A stretch of 64,000 nt of DNA from Chroococcidiopsis sp. TS-821 (GTDB taxonomy: Bacteria; Cyanobacteriota; Cyanobacteriia; Cyanobacteriales; Chroococcidiopsidaceae): positions 62,001 to 126,000 of the forward strand of contig NZ_MVDI01000012.1 of the NCBI RefSeq assembly GCF_002939305.1, written 5' to 3'. How positions within the stretch are numbered: the stretch's first letter is position 1; every line of letters begins with the position of its first letter. Positions 9,278 through 17,804 of the stretch are shown here, piece after piece. The notes under the pieces are model-generated. The model worked only from the letters and a program-made list of their open reading frames with translations. It was not told the origin of the DNA and did not search any database. The translations under genes and the position numbers were made by a program.

Positions 9278-9991
9278 TTATAGTTGCTCTGGATTAATTC
9301 CTTTTTCTCGCAGTAGTGCGCTTAAAGCTGCATAACGCTGTCTTTCCTCTTCTAATTGTTTTATTGCTTCATCAGCACGTTGGCGTTCTTGTTCGGCGCG
9401 TTGACGTTCTTGCTCGCGTAGTTGATTTAGCTCAACATAGGTAAGGAATTTATCTCCTTGAGGTGAAAAAATTTCTAAATTATCAGAACTTAGCTGAAAT
9501 TTAATTTTGAGGCGGGGACTTACCCAATTATTCATCTCTGGAATAATTTCTAAATCATCCCCCGATCGCAGCCAACCGATTAGCTCGTTGTCATCTGGGT
9601 CATATACATAGTATTCTTCGACGCCGTAACGTTCGTAAAACTTAAATTTTTCTGCCATTTTCTTCAGGCGGTTCCCAGGAGAGAGTATTTCAAATACAAC
9701 CTGCGGTGGAATGTTGTCTTCTTCCCATTGTTTGTAAGAACCTCTGTCTCCTTTTGGTCTACCAAAGACAACCATCGTATCTGGTGCTTGACGAATTTTA
9801 TTGTCTCCTTGAACCGGATACCACAGGAGATCGCCAGCAACAAATACTTGGCTATCTTTCACAAATAGCAGTTCTAAGTTTTCTTTGATAGTGACAATCC
9901 AACGAAATTGTTTGGTGTTGTCTGCCATTGGTTGACCGTCACTATCGGGGTAAAAAATCCTTTGTGTCGTTGTTTGCAGCTGTTCTATCAT
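9278..9991 (-). CDS. Uma2 family (DUF820) putative nuclease
   Basis: A 237-residue protein of the Uma2/DUF820 family, which is very abundant in cyanobacteria and has a PD-(D/E)xK restriction-endonuclease fold. The core is seen in APDTMVVFG (the catalytic-type Asp) and PQVVFEILSPGNR (the acidic position and following strand), then ERYGVEEYYVYDPD. The C terminus (about 185-225) is a charged coiled coil rich in Glu, Arg and Gln. The biological target of the family is unknown, and copies are often scattered as single genes. It lies tail to tail with metH, with a one-base gap. A second Uma2 gene is at 25067-25747. Confidence 0.85.
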   Translation of the reverse strand: MIEQLQTTTQRIFYPDSDGQPMADNTKQFRWIVTIKENLELLFVKDSQVFVAGDLLWYPVQGDNKIRQAPDTMVVFGRPKGDRGSYKQWEEDNIPPQVVFEILSPGNRLKKMAEKFKFYERYGVEEYYVYDPDDNELIGWLRSGDDLEIIPEMNNWVSPRLKIKFQLSSDNLEIFSPQGDKFLTYVELNQLREQERQRAEQERQRADEAIKQLEEERQRYAALSALLREKGINPEQL

Positions 9992-10090
9992 ACTGCTCTC
10001 TCCTCTTGAGAGGGATTGCCCTATTCTATCTTTTTGCTCAGTTGTTAATGAGTCACTCTACTTTTACAGAATTACTTAGTGCTTACGTCT

Positions 10091-10123
10091 TAAAAATAAA
10101 AATAGCACCTCGGATTAGGTGCT
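10091..10123 (-). terminator. Rho-independent terminator of the 10171-10842 gene
   Basis: Read on the minus strand, the stem AGCACCT/AGGTGCT (10104-10123, loop of 6) is followed by TATTTTTATTTTTA. It lies 47 bases past the stop codon of the membrane-protein gene. Confidence 0.75.
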
Positions 10124-10170
10124 AAAGAATCTCATTTTTGTTTGTTTCTAACTAGTACTGTCAAGGTTAA

Positions 10171-10842
10171 TTAGTAATTAGTTGTATTGACGTTTGCTCT
10201 TGGACTACGCGCACCAGCTGCTGCACCGATCATGGAAGCGATTAAGCCAAGTAACGAACCAAAGAAGAACCACCACAACCCTTGAGAAATACCACCAGCA
10301 ATGTCACGCGTTTGCTGTGCTGTAACGCCTGGCTGTTGTGCACCTGTTCCTGCTCCTGGTGTAGGGATATTTCCTTGCTGAGCTTGCTCAAGGACACCAC
10401 CTGCAACGTTAGCAGCCGCTTGAGTTGCTAAACCAAATGCGCCTGTGACTCCAGCTGCGAGTAGCCAAGAACCAAGTGCTAATGTGGTTGCCCAAAGAAT
10501 CGCTCCGTTTAGTAGCGCTGTGCTGCGATTCATCGGTCCACAAGCGCGGGCTGTTACCCAACCACCGACAAATAAGGAGATTAATAAACCAATTGTTGAC
10601 CAAATACCTACATTACCTGCCACATCAGGGGCATCTGTTCTAGGAGCGCCCGAGCCGGCAATTGTTGTTGCGCCAATAGCACCAAAGAGTGCGCTAAGAA
10701 GTAACTGAGTTGCTAGAGCAACGACTAAACCTGAAAGAATTGGACCCCAACGAACGCGATCGTGATAATCTACGACAGCTGCTCGATTCACTACGGCAGG
10801 TTCAGAAACAACATCATCTGCCGGTCTATTTACGTACGACAT
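10171..10842 (-). CDS. Conserved membrane protein of unknown function
   Basis: A 223-residue protein with a short hydrophilic N terminus (about 1-30) and four hydrophobic segments (about 33-58, 82-99, 108-137 and 188-210). A Gln/Gly/Pro-rich loop (about 150-180) separates the third and fourth segments. Alanine- and glycine-rich helices with VRWGPILSGLVVAL and a VGGWVTARACG motif are typical of small bacterial membrane proteins sometimes linked to stress response, but I do not recognise a named family. It is monocistronic: a hairpin-T terminator follows and a long AT-rich leader of more than 300 bases precedes it. Confidence 0.7.
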   Translation of the reverse strand: MSYVNRPADDVVSEPAVVNRAAVVDYHDRVRWGPILSGLVVALATQLLLSALFGAIGATTIAGSGAPRTDAPDVAGNVGIWSTIGLLISLFVGGWVTARACGPMNRSTALLNGAILWATTLALGSWLLAAGVTGAFGLATQAAANVAGGVLEQAQQGNIPTPGAGTGAQQPGVTAQQTRDIAGGISQGLWWFFFGSLLGLIASMIGAAAGARSPRANVNTTNY

Positions 10843-11169
10843 GGGTAACTTACCCCCTTCCCTGTTCTGTTTCTCTACAATTTTGCTTGAATCTCTAATT
10901 TAATTTGGAATTTTAATTTAACTATCTATCAGTAGAAATAGTTGCGGAATCTACCTTTAGGAGTAAAGTAAACTCAGCAATTTGTGAATTTTAATTTGCG
11001 TGATAAAAATTTAATTATTTTATTAATTTGTAACTGCTTTATTAAGATCTTAAAAGTTAACAAATGAAATGAATTGTCAATTTTTATCGAATTGATTAAT
11101 TAATCAAATATATATAGACATCAGCCTATTTTGATTTCTATCTCAAAGCGATGAAATTTTAAAAAAGAT
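10843..11169. other. AT-rich gap between the membrane-protein gene and the ybjQ-like gene
   Basis: No gene is seen in these 327 bases. The gap should hold the promoter of the membrane-protein gene (minus strand). It contains a perfect 16-base palindrome, TTGATTAATTAATCAA, at 11092-11107, just downstream of the ybjQ-like gene. The palindrome could be an operator or part of a weak terminator; nothing decides between these. Confidence 0.5.
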
Positions 11170-11496
11170 TTAACGAAGCTTAACAGCAGTTCCTGTTGCT
11201 GTAATCAGTAGTAAAGCTCCTGATTGGTCGATATTAATCGTACCAGTATCAATTTCAATGCCAATGACAGCATCGGCTCCGAGTTTAAGGGCGCGGCGCT
11301 CTAATTCTTGAATTGCATCGCGCTGACCGCGTTCAAACACGCGTTCGTAACTACCAGTACGACCACCAATAATATCTCGAATGCCTGCGAAAAAGTCACG
11401 CAACGCATTACTGCCGTAGACGACTTCTGCCGTAACGATTCCCAAATAGGCTTCGATCGTAGTTCCTTGAATAACATCGGTAGTCGTTAAAATCAT
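11170..11496 (-). CDS. YbjQ/UPF0145 family protein
   Basis: A 108-residue protein of the YbjQ (UPF0145, formerly DUF74) family, which forms small pentameric beta-rich assemblies and is sometimes called putative heavy-metal-binding. The characteristic pieces are TTTDVIQGTTIEAYLGIVTAE at the start, GIRDIIGGRTGSYERVF in the middle, and RRALKLGADAVIGIEID near the end. The function is unknown. It starts with an ATG at 11496 with GGAGG closely upstream (CCTCC at 11502-11506). The neighbours give no functional hint. Confidence 0.88.
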   Translation of the reverse strand: MILTTTDVIQGTTIEAYLGIVTAEVVYGSNALRDFFAGIRDIIGGRTGSYERVFERGQRDAIQELERRALKLGADAVIGIEIDTGTINIDQSGALLLITATGTAVKLR

Positions 11497-11663
11497 GGAG
11501 GAGCCTCAGAAAACGCGATTTACCAGAAGTGGGAAAGTCCGATCTCAAACATTGAAACCAAGACAATTTTAAATTGACTAGCACCCAGAAAATTGGGAAA
11601 AAAAGTTTCCAAATTGAAAGATTCCTGGTTTAATGTAGAGCATCAGTCGCACCTTAGCAAAAA

Positions 11664-12635
11664 TTGCAGAAGTATAGCAGAAAAGTAGTCGTGCAAAAGC
11701 AGAGTTTATTAGCTATAAGTGTCTTGCTACTAGGAGGAATTGGCGTTATTGTACCGCCAACCGCTCAAGCTCAAATAGTGGTTGCACAAACCAAAGGCGC
11801 GGTACCTAGCAGTCCTTATCAACGCAGTCAGCAGCTACAAAAATTGCTGCAAGAAGGACGGAGGTTGATGGATGCGGGAAAATCAGCCGAAGCGATCGCC
11901 CGCTATCAACAAGCCGCTAAATTATCGCCAAAGAATGCACGCATTTTTTCGACGATTGGTTTCCTCTATGCGCGCCAAGGAAACTATGCTGCGGCAACGA
12001 CAGCCTATCGTCAAGCGATTGATGCAGCTCCCAACCACGCAGACTTCCACTATGCTCTCGGCTACACTTTAGCACGGATGGGACGCTATGCCGAGGCTGC
12101 TAGTGCGTATCGGCGAACAACCGAGCTAGACCAGAATAACATCAACGCTTATCTTGGATTAGGCGTCGTAATGTTGCGTCTCAAAAATTATCAGGGTGCT
12201 GAATGGGCAGCTCAGCAAGCGATTAATCGCGATCCTAATAATTCAAGTGCGTATGAGTTGATGGGAGCGATTCTTCTACAACAAGATAAGTTTCGCGATG
12301 CGATCGCAATGCTCCAAAGGTCAGCAACGATCGACCCTAACAACGGCAATGTTTTATTAAATCTTGCCATAGCTTGGGCAAGTCAGGGCAATATGACCGC
12401 AGCTTTGATGACTTTGCGACGAGCGGTGCAGATTGACCCCCAAAATGTAACAGTCCTCCTACAAATGGGAGACATTCTCAGAGTGCAAAACGACGTTCAG
12501 GGCGCCATCGACGCCTATAAACGTGCATTAGCCCTGCAACCAGACTTAGCAGAAGCCCAGAAAGCAGTCAACGATATGCTGCTCAATCAACCAGGAAGTA
12601 GTCGTTTAGAACGTCTTCTAACGCCACGACTTTAA
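11664..12635 (+). CDS. Exported tetratricopeptide repeat protein
   Basis: An N-terminal signal peptide (LLAISVLLLGGIGVIVPP, then AQA|Q near residue 37) is followed by about six TPR units from residue 60 to 310. Repeats such as AEAIARYQQAAKLSPKNARI, AAATTAYRQAIDAAPNHADF and QGAIDAYKRALALQPDLAEA are clear. TPR proteins are protein-binding scaffolds; the partner is unknown. The start is uncertain. A TTG at 11664 opens the frame, and a GTG at 11691 would give (M)QKQSLLAIS with a more compact signal peptide. It ends 12 bases before the stop of the convergent ABC ATPase gene. Confidence 0.8.
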   Translation: MQKYSRKVVVQKQSLLAISVLLLGGIGVIVPPTAQAQIVVAQTKGAVPSSPYQRSQQLQKLLQEGRRLMDAGKSAEAIARYQQAAKLSPKNARIFSTIGFLYARQGNYAAATTAYRQAIDAAPNHADFHYALGYTLARMGRYAEAASAYRRTTELDQNNINAYLGLGVVMLRLKNYQGAEWAAQQAINRDPNNSSAYELMGAILLQQDKFRDAIAMLQRSATIDPNNGNVLLNLAIAWASQGNMTAALMTLRRAVQIDPQNVTVLLQMGDILRVQNDVQGAIDAYKRALALQPDLAEAQKAVNDMLLNQPGSSRLERLLTPRL

Positions 12636-12647
12636 TTCAGCAATTCG

Positions 12648-13511
12648 CTAGTCGAGTTGGCGTCCGGTGAGTTCGACAAAAATATCTTCGAGGTTCGAGG
12701 GACGTACCATGATACCAGTTTTATCCTTTTGCTGCTCAAGGTAGGCGTTGGCTTGTTCGAGGGTGGGAAAAAATTGGTATTCCCAGCGTGCTGCGTCCTT
12801 CGTACCAATTTGTTTAATTGCTAACGCTTCGCCGTGTTTGGCACGTAACTGTTGTAAGGTTCCTAGCGCAATCAACTGACCGCGATCTATAATGCCGATG
12901 CGATCGCACAAGTATTCCACCTCTTCCATGTAGTGTGTTGTGAGCAATATAGTCATACCTTGTTTATTTAAATCAAGGATGATTTCCCATAACCGTCGCC
13001 GCGTTTGCGGATCGAGTCCAACTGTCGGTTCATCTAAAAATAAAATTTGTGGTTGATGTAACAATGCTCTGGCAATCTGTAAGCGACGCTTCATCCCGCC
13101 AGACAATGTTTTCACAAAATCGTCGCGCCGCTCTGCAAGTTCCATGTACTCTAGCCATTGATGAATCAGGCGTTGACGTTTTGGATTGCGGATGTGATGC
13201 AATCTTCCGTGCAACTCCATGTTTTCCCACACAGATAAATCGCCATCGACACTCGTTGGTTGCAAGACGACTCCAATACACTGCTTTACCTGCAAAGCTT
13301 GACGTACGACATCAAACCCTGCGACTTCGATACGCCCTTGCGACGGTTTTGTTAAAGTTGTTAGCATCCGAATCGTCGTTGATTTACCTGCGCCGTTAGG
13401 TCCTAGTAAACCAAATATTTCTCCAGACTGAATCGTAAACGAAAGGTCATTAACAACAGGAACGTTATTAAACAGTTTGCGAACGTTTTGCAGCGAGACA
13501 GCAGGCATCAA
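12648..13511 (-). CDS. ABC transporter ATP-binding protein (DrrA/CcmA type)
   Basis: The ATPase subunit of an ABC-2 type exporter, 287 residues. The Walker A motif is GPNGAGKST (about 37-45), the signature is LSGGMKRR, and the Walker B is ILFLDEPT, followed by an H-loop in LTTHYMEEVEYLCDRI. The C-terminal extension ending in NLEDIFVELTGRQL is typical of the DrrA/NatA group, which export drugs, lipids or polysaccharides. No permease gene lies beside it, so the partner membrane subunit must be encoded elsewhere. The cargo cannot be told from sequence. Confidence 0.88.
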   Translation of the reverse strand: MMPAVSLQNVRKLFNNVPVVNDLSFTIQSGEIFGLLGPNGAGKSTTIRMLTTLTKPSQGRIEVAGFDVVRQALQVKQCIGVVLQPTSVDGDLSVWENMELHGRLHHIRNPKRQRLIHQWLEYMELAERRDDFVKTLSGGMKRRLQIARALLHQPQILFLDEPTVGLDPQTRRRLWEIILDLNKQGMTILLTTHYMEEVEYLCDRIGIIDRGQLIALGTLQQLRAKHGEALAIKQIGTKDAARWEYQFFPTLEQANAYLEQQKDKTGIMVRPSNLEDIFVELTGRQLD

Positions 13512-13782
13512 TATTTAAGTTGTTGATTAAATCGATCCATACTTAAATTATCACCTAGATTTCGCTACGTGCTGGTTGCAGAGTATTGCGAGTAGATGAG
13601 GGTAATAATCTAACCTTGCAAGATGAGGCTAAATCCACTCGTACGTGAAGTATGCTTTTGCTAAAAAGAGAATAAAGTAACGAGAGAAATAAATTTACTC
13701 TAAAATTTTCTATTTCGTCCTAAGACAATCTGAGATAATTCTGCTGAAATCTCAGCTTTTATTTTACAAAGGTAGGCAAGTT

Positions 13783-14229
13783 ATGCGGTGGCAAGCTTGG
13801 ACAAAATTGTTGTGCCTTGCTGGTGCTTCGTTGTTCGTGAGTTCAATTCTACCTGTAGTCGCCCAGACTCCACCTGCACGTACCTATCAACCAGGGTACT
13901 GGCAACCACGAGCGCGGGTAAATCCAAAGATGCCAATAACAGTAATTTTGGAAAACCAGACGGAAATGCCACTCAAGTATAACTTTTTGGATGACCGTGC
14001 GGAAGCTGATTTAATTGTTGGCGACCAAGTTCAGCTTAGCCGCGTTACTTTACCATTGAACATTGCTGTTTACGACCCTTCACCTAAGGCGGGGGCGGGA
14101 GATGAGGTTAATCTAAATTATGCAGTTTCTGTTAATCGGAATGTTGTGACCGTGCTTGTTCAGCCAACACAAGAAGAAGGCTATCGTGTTGTGAATATTG
14201 GTAGAACTGGGGCTATTTATCTTTATTAG
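13783..14229 (+). CDS. Small exported protein of unknown function
   Basis: A 148-residue protein with a signal peptide (about 1-28, ending VVAQ|TPP) and a short Pro/Arg-rich stretch. A predicted all-beta domain follows (about 48-148) with ITVILENQTEMPLKYNFLDD and SRVTLPLNIAVYDP. The alternating hydrophobic strands suggest an immunoglobulin- or cupredoxin-like sandwich, but no metal ligands are evident. I do not recognise the family. The gene is single, with 105 bases before the next one on the same strand. Confidence 0.65.
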   Translation: MRWQAWTKLLCLAGASLFVSSILPVVAQTPPARTYQPGYWQPRARVNPKMPITVILENQTEMPLKYNFLDDRAEADLIVGDQVQLSRVTLPLNIAVYDPSPKAGAGDEVNLNYAVSVNRNVVTVLVQPTQEEGYRVVNIGRTGAIYLY

Positions 14230-14334
14230 TTAATTAATTGCTTGTATAATTATTGAGATATATAAAATTCATCGCCTCAGTAAAGTAGCACTTTGATCCT
14301 TGCTATATTGACTATAGATTGGTAAGGAAGGATC

Positions 14335-14676
14335 ATGCTACTCAATCGTAGAGTCATCGCTGCCTTAGGAATCATTATTTTAGTGAGTGCGATCGCTCTT
14401 CCTGTCCAAGCAACTGTACCGCCAGCACAACAGTATCAATATAGTCGCGCTGGGTATCGCAGTCGAGTCTACACTTCAGATTTTAGTCGTCTTCAGGGAT
14501 TGCCGCGATCGCGCAGGTTTTATCGACAACGCGTAAATGCAGTTTACCGTGCCGATCCTTTTTATCATTTATATACTGGTAGTTTCCATCGCCGTCGCAT
14601 CCACAATAACCGCTATCCTGTACGCAGAAGAATTGGCAGTTTTAGACCAGGATTTAGGCTGAGGCTTGTGAAGTAG
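14335..14676 (+). CDS. Small basic exported protein of unknown function
   Basis: A 113-residue protein with a clear signal peptide (about 1-26, IIILVSAIALPVQA|T). The rest is very rich in Arg and Tyr (for example RSRRFYRQRVNAVYRADPFYHLY and a tail RRRIGSFRPGFRLRLVK). The mature part would be strongly positive and could bind polysaccharide, cell wall or nucleic acid outside the cytoplasm; this is inference from composition. The last 23 bases overlap the 3' end of nadE on the other strand. Confidence 0.6.
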   Translation: MLLNRRVIAALGIIILVSAIALPVQATVPPAQQYQYSRAGYRSRVYTSDFSRLQGLPRSRRFYRQRVNAVYRADPFYHLYTGSFHRRRIHNNRYPVRRRIGSFRPGFRLRLVK

Positions 14677-16420
14677 TTTGTTCGCGAGGAGTCTGATAAG
14701 TATTTGTTGATATCCACTTATTTGCAATTGGCATTCGCCAGCCTGTACCGAACGCGCGATCGGTAACTTTGAGTCCTGGTGGCGCTTGACGGCGTTTAAA
14801 TTCAGCACGTACTATCATCTTAATAACGCGATCGACTACGGTTGGATCGTGACCGGCTTGGGTGATTTGACTTGCTGATTCGTGGTTGCAAATAAAGCGT
14901 TCTAAGATATCGTCAAGGACATCATACGGTGGTAGAGAATCTCGATCGACTTGACCTGGTTTTAATTCGGCGCTGGGTGCTTTAGCTAAAATGTTTTCTG
15001 GAATCACCTCTGAGTCTCGGTTTAACCAACGACATATTGAGTAAACGCGAGTTTTGGGAACATCAGCGATCGCGGCTAAACCACCATTCATATCGCCATA
15101 AAGGGTGCAATAGCCGACTGCCATTTCTGATTTATTGCCTGTCGATAGCAGTAAATGACCAAATTTATTAGAAATTGCCATTAACAAATTACCGCGAATC
15201 CGCGATTGAATATTTTCTTCGGCAAGTCCAAACTCAGTATTACTAAATAAAGGTGCAAGCGTTTTGTCATAGCCTTGCATTAATTCACCAATAGGTAACG
15301 TCTGCGTTTGGATGCCTAAATTTGCAGCGAGTTGCAAGGCATCTTTAATTGAGTGTTCGGAACTATATGGCGAAGGCATAAGTACGCCGAGGACGTTTTC
15401 TTTACCAAGTGCTGCGGTGGCGATCGCTGCTACCAATGCCGAATCAACTCCCCCACTTAAGCCAATAACAACTTGACGAAAACCGCACTTACGTGTATAA
15501 TCTCTTACACCTAAAACTAAAGCTTGCCAGATCTCCGCATCGTCATTTTCGGGCATAGTCGCGATTGTACTAGGCTGTAAGTCATGTTTTTGCTCGTCAA
15601 ATTCGACAACGAGTAGATCTGACTCAAACGCCTGCGCGCGGCATACTAGTTCGCCCTGACGGTTAAATCCGACACTGCAACCATCAAAAATCAAGTCATC
15701 ATTCGCAGCGATTTGATTAGCATACAGTATTGGGCAACGATAACGGCTTGCAGCATGACTCAACATCGCTTCGCGCAGTTGCTGTTTGGCGACGCTATAA
15801 GGAGACGCTGATAAATTGACAATTAAGTCAACACCAGCTTCCACTAAGTCTGTTATTGGACTGATTGCATAGTGACGTTTTCCCCAAAATTCTTCGTCAT
15901 TCCACAAGTCTTCGCAGATCGTGACACCGATTTTGAGGGAGGTTGGGTCATTGGTAATTGGTAACGGGTAATTGGTAATTTCTTTTGGTTGTGAAATTGT
16001 AAAAAATCGAGTTTCTTGCCCAGGTTCAAAGTAGCGATTCTCATCGAAGACATCGTAGGTGGGAAGGAGGCGTTTGTGAAATGTTTGCTGAAGTTTGCCA
16101 CCAGAGAGTAACGCAACGCTGTTGAATAAAGGTTTACCACCAGAAATATAGGCTTGGGTGTTTGGTTCGACACAACCAACTAAGACAGCGATCGCAGGTG
16201 GTAAGCTTTGTGCGAGTTGTTGTAGATGAGATGCGATCGCCGCAATAAAACTCGGATCGAGTAATAGATCTCGCGGTGGGTAGCCACATAGCGAAAGTTC
16301 TGGCGTTAATAACAAGTTTGCACCTTGCGCGGCTGCTTCTTGGGCGGCGGTGAGGATTTTTTGCGCGTTACCTGCTAAATCACCAACGGTAGGATTAATT
16401 TGAGCGATCGCAATTTTCAT
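14654..16420 (-). CDS. nadE: Glutamine-dependent NAD+ synthetase
   Basis: This enzyme makes NAD from deamido-NAD, ATP and glutamine. The N-terminal nitrilase-type glutaminase domain (about 1-270) has the expected triad: Glu41 (LLTPELSLCGYP), Lys116 (FHKRLLPTYDVFDE) and Cys169 (ICEDLW). The C-terminal synthetase domain (about 290-560) has the PP-loop GLSGGVDSALV and GNKSEMAVGYCTLYGDMNGG. Residues 145-160 (QPKEITNYPLPITNDP) are the translation of a heptamer DNA repeat inserted just before the strand bearing Cys169; it is in frame and the enzyme looks intact. It is the last gene of the pncB-nadD-nrtR-nadE cluster, 62 bases behind the regulator. Confidence 0.96.
   Translation of the reverse strand: MKIAIAQINPTVGDLAGNAQKILTAAQEAAAQGANLLLTPELSLCGYPPRDLLLDPSFIAAIASHLQQLAQSLPPAIAVLVGCVEPNTQAYISGGKPLFNSVALLSGGKLQQTFHKRLLPTYDVFDENRYFEPGQETRFFTISQPKEITNYPLPITNDPTSLKIGVTICEDLWNDEEFWGKRHYAISPITDLVEAGVDLIVNLSASPYSVAKQQLREAMLSHAASRYRCPILYANQIAANDDLIFDGCSVGFNRQGELVCRAQAFESDLLVVEFDEQKHDLQPSTIATMPENDDAEIWQALVLGVRDYTRKCGFRQVVIGLSGGVDSALVAAIATAALGKENVLGVLMPSPYSSEHSIKDALQLAANLGIQTQTLPIGELMQGYDKTLAPLFSNTEFGLAEENIQSRIRGNLLMAISNKFGHLLLSTGNKSEMAVGYCTLYGDMNGGLAAIADVPKTRVYSICRWLNRDSEVIPENILAKAPSAELKPGQVDRDSLPPYDVLDDILERFICNHESASQITQAGHDPTVVDRVIKMIVRAEFKRRQAPPGLKVTDRAFGTGWRMPIANKWISTNTYQTPREQTTSQASA
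15946..15980 (-). repeat. ATTACCA heptamer array inside nadE
   Basis: On the minus strand this reads as tandem AATTACC-like heptamers (five units) and encodes ITNYPLPITND in the glutaminase domain. The same heptamers are found between genes at 22990, 28988 and 60271 and inside metH. Confidence 0.75.
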
Positions 16421-16482
16421 AGTGAGAAAGTGGCTAGTGACTGGTAAGTGGAAATATCAGGAAATTTGCTAATTGAAGATCG

Positions 16483-17220
16483 CTAAATAAATACTAAAGG
16501 TTTATCTTTAAAGGGAGCAAAGGCGGTAGCATTAAAGCGGTACAAACTGGCGGGACGTCCGGCACCGCGCGAGACTTTTAAACCTGTATCGCACAAAAAA
16601 CCGAGCTTGAGAAGTCGGGCGCGGAAGTTAGAATAATCGGAGAATTCGCCTAAAACTGTTGTATAAAGCTGATAGAGATCGTTGAGTGTAAAAACTTCGG
16701 GTAAGACATCAAACGCTACAGGGCTGTATTCAAGTTTATTTTTGAGTCGGCGGTGTCCGTAAGCTAAAATTTCGTTGTGGTCAAACGCGAGTTGCGGTAC
16801 TTGTTTTACCGGATACCAAGCAATACCGCTAACACCATCGGCGATCAGTTCGGCATCTTCGTATCGCACTAGTGCAAAGTAACTAACAGAAAGATAGCGC
16901 ACTCCGTGGGTTTCTTCGCGCGGGTCGCGTTCTGGTCCGCCGAATGTGTACAATTGCTCTAAATATAAATTTTTGACACGAATTTTCTCTGCCAAAATCC
17001 GATAGGCAGCATCTTCAAGCGATTCGCCCTGGCGTACTAAAGTTCCAGGTAAACTCCATTGACCTAAAAAAGGTTGTTGTTGTCGCATCACAAGGAGGAC
17101 TAAAAGCCGATTTTGGGCGGTATCAACTGAAAAAATCGCGTTGTCTACCCCGACCTTGAAATCTGCTAAAGGCTGTGGCTTTACCGCGTCGGCAATGTTT
17201 CTTTGGCTGCGTGTTGGCAT
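16483..17220 (-). CDS. nrtR: NrtR-like Nudix-related regulator of NAD metabolism
   Basis: A 245-residue protein with a Nudix fold (about 20-160) and a C-terminal winged helix (about 165-240, with FRARLLKLGFLCDTG and GRPASLYRFN). This architecture is that of NrtR, a repressor of NAD genes that senses ADP-ribose. The Nudix box is degenerate: where catalytic enzymes have R-E-L-x-E-E-x-G, it reads RILAEKIR, so it probably no longer hydrolyses. It lies inside a pncB-nadD-nadE cluster, overlapping nadD by 40 bases, which strongly supports the NAD role. The operator is not known; a perfect 7-1-7 palindrome upstream of pncB is a candidate. Confidence 0.85.
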   Translation of the reverse strand: MPTRSQRNIADAVKPQPLADFKVGVDNAIFSVDTAQNRLLVLLVMRQQQPFLGQWSLPGTLVRQGESLEDAAYRILAEKIRVKNLYLEQLYTFGGPERDPREETHGVRYLSVSYFALVRYEDAELIADGVSGIAWYPVKQVPQLAFDHNEILAYGHRRLKNKLEYSPVAFDVLPEVFTLNDLYQLYTTVLGEFSDYSNFRARLLKLGFLCDTGLKVSRGAGRPASLYRFNATAFAPFKDKPLVFI

Positions 17221-17780
17221 TCGTACAAATGCTGTTGATGAATATATGCTTCTACAGGAGGTGTTAACGCTTCAGAATCTCCACTTTCACGATACGCGGT
17301 TGAGGACACGTCTGGTGCAGTTAGGTTTGCGATCGCAAACTTCGCACCCAACTGTTTTAGCTGTTGTAGGTCACTTTCTGCTACTTCATATCCTGGTCGC
17401 GGTACGACTAATAGCTGCACTTGTTGCAACAATTCTTCAACGGCGTACCATTGTTGTAGTTGATGCACCAAGTCTGAACCAATAACGAGTGTAAACGTTG
17501 CATCCTTCCAGTGTTGTTTTGCTTTGTTAACGGTTTCTAGCGTGCGATGACTGCTCAATTCTTGATGTAAACCGATATTGTGTCGCGGCGGATTGATATC
17601 TTCAATGAGTAGCCGCAGCATAGCGGCGCGATGTTCCAAGGGTGAAGCATGGGACTTAAAAGGATTATCTGCTGCCCAAACTGCTACCCAATCGTAGTGT
17701 TGCGACAACCAGCTAATAATCGCTTGATGTCCGGCGGTAGGAGGATCGGCACTTGTACCAAATAAGGCAATTTTGAGCAT
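17181..17780 (-). CDS. nadD: Nicotinate-nucleotide adenylyltransferase
   Basis: This enzyme couples nicotinate mononucleotide with ATP to give deamido-NAD. The nucleotidyltransferase signature is visible as IALFGTSADPPTAGHQA (in place of the usual GGTFDPxHxGH), along with VIGSDLVHQLQQWY and the C-terminal VSSTAYR motif that holds the ATP phosphates. The length is 199 residues, as expected. The start lies 24 bases after the pncB stop, and the 3' end overlaps the nrtR start by 40 bases, so the genes are translationally close. The product of PncB is its substrate, and its own product is the substrate of NadE. Confidence 0.93.
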   Translation of the reverse strand: MLKIALFGTSADPPTAGHQAIISWLSQHYDWVAVWAADNPFKSHASPLEHRAAMLRLLIEDINPPRHNIGLHQELSSHRTLETVNKAKQHWKDATFTLVIGSDLVHQLQQWYAVEELLQQVQLLVVPRPGYEVAESDLQQLKQLGAKFAIANLTAPDVSSTAYRESGDSEALTPPVEAYIHQQHLYECQHAAKETLPTR

Positions 17781-17804
17781 GTTAAATTTTAGATTTACTA
17801 TTGG

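Noticed and set aside
11092-11107. A terminator for the ybjQ-like gene
   Set aside because: The palindrome is all-AT in its core with only one G-C pair per arm and no clear T-run, so the stem would be too weak.
15946-15980. A CRISPR array or VNTR locus
   Set aside because: The units are 7 bases with no spacers; they are heptamer tandem repeats of a type common in cyanobacteria.
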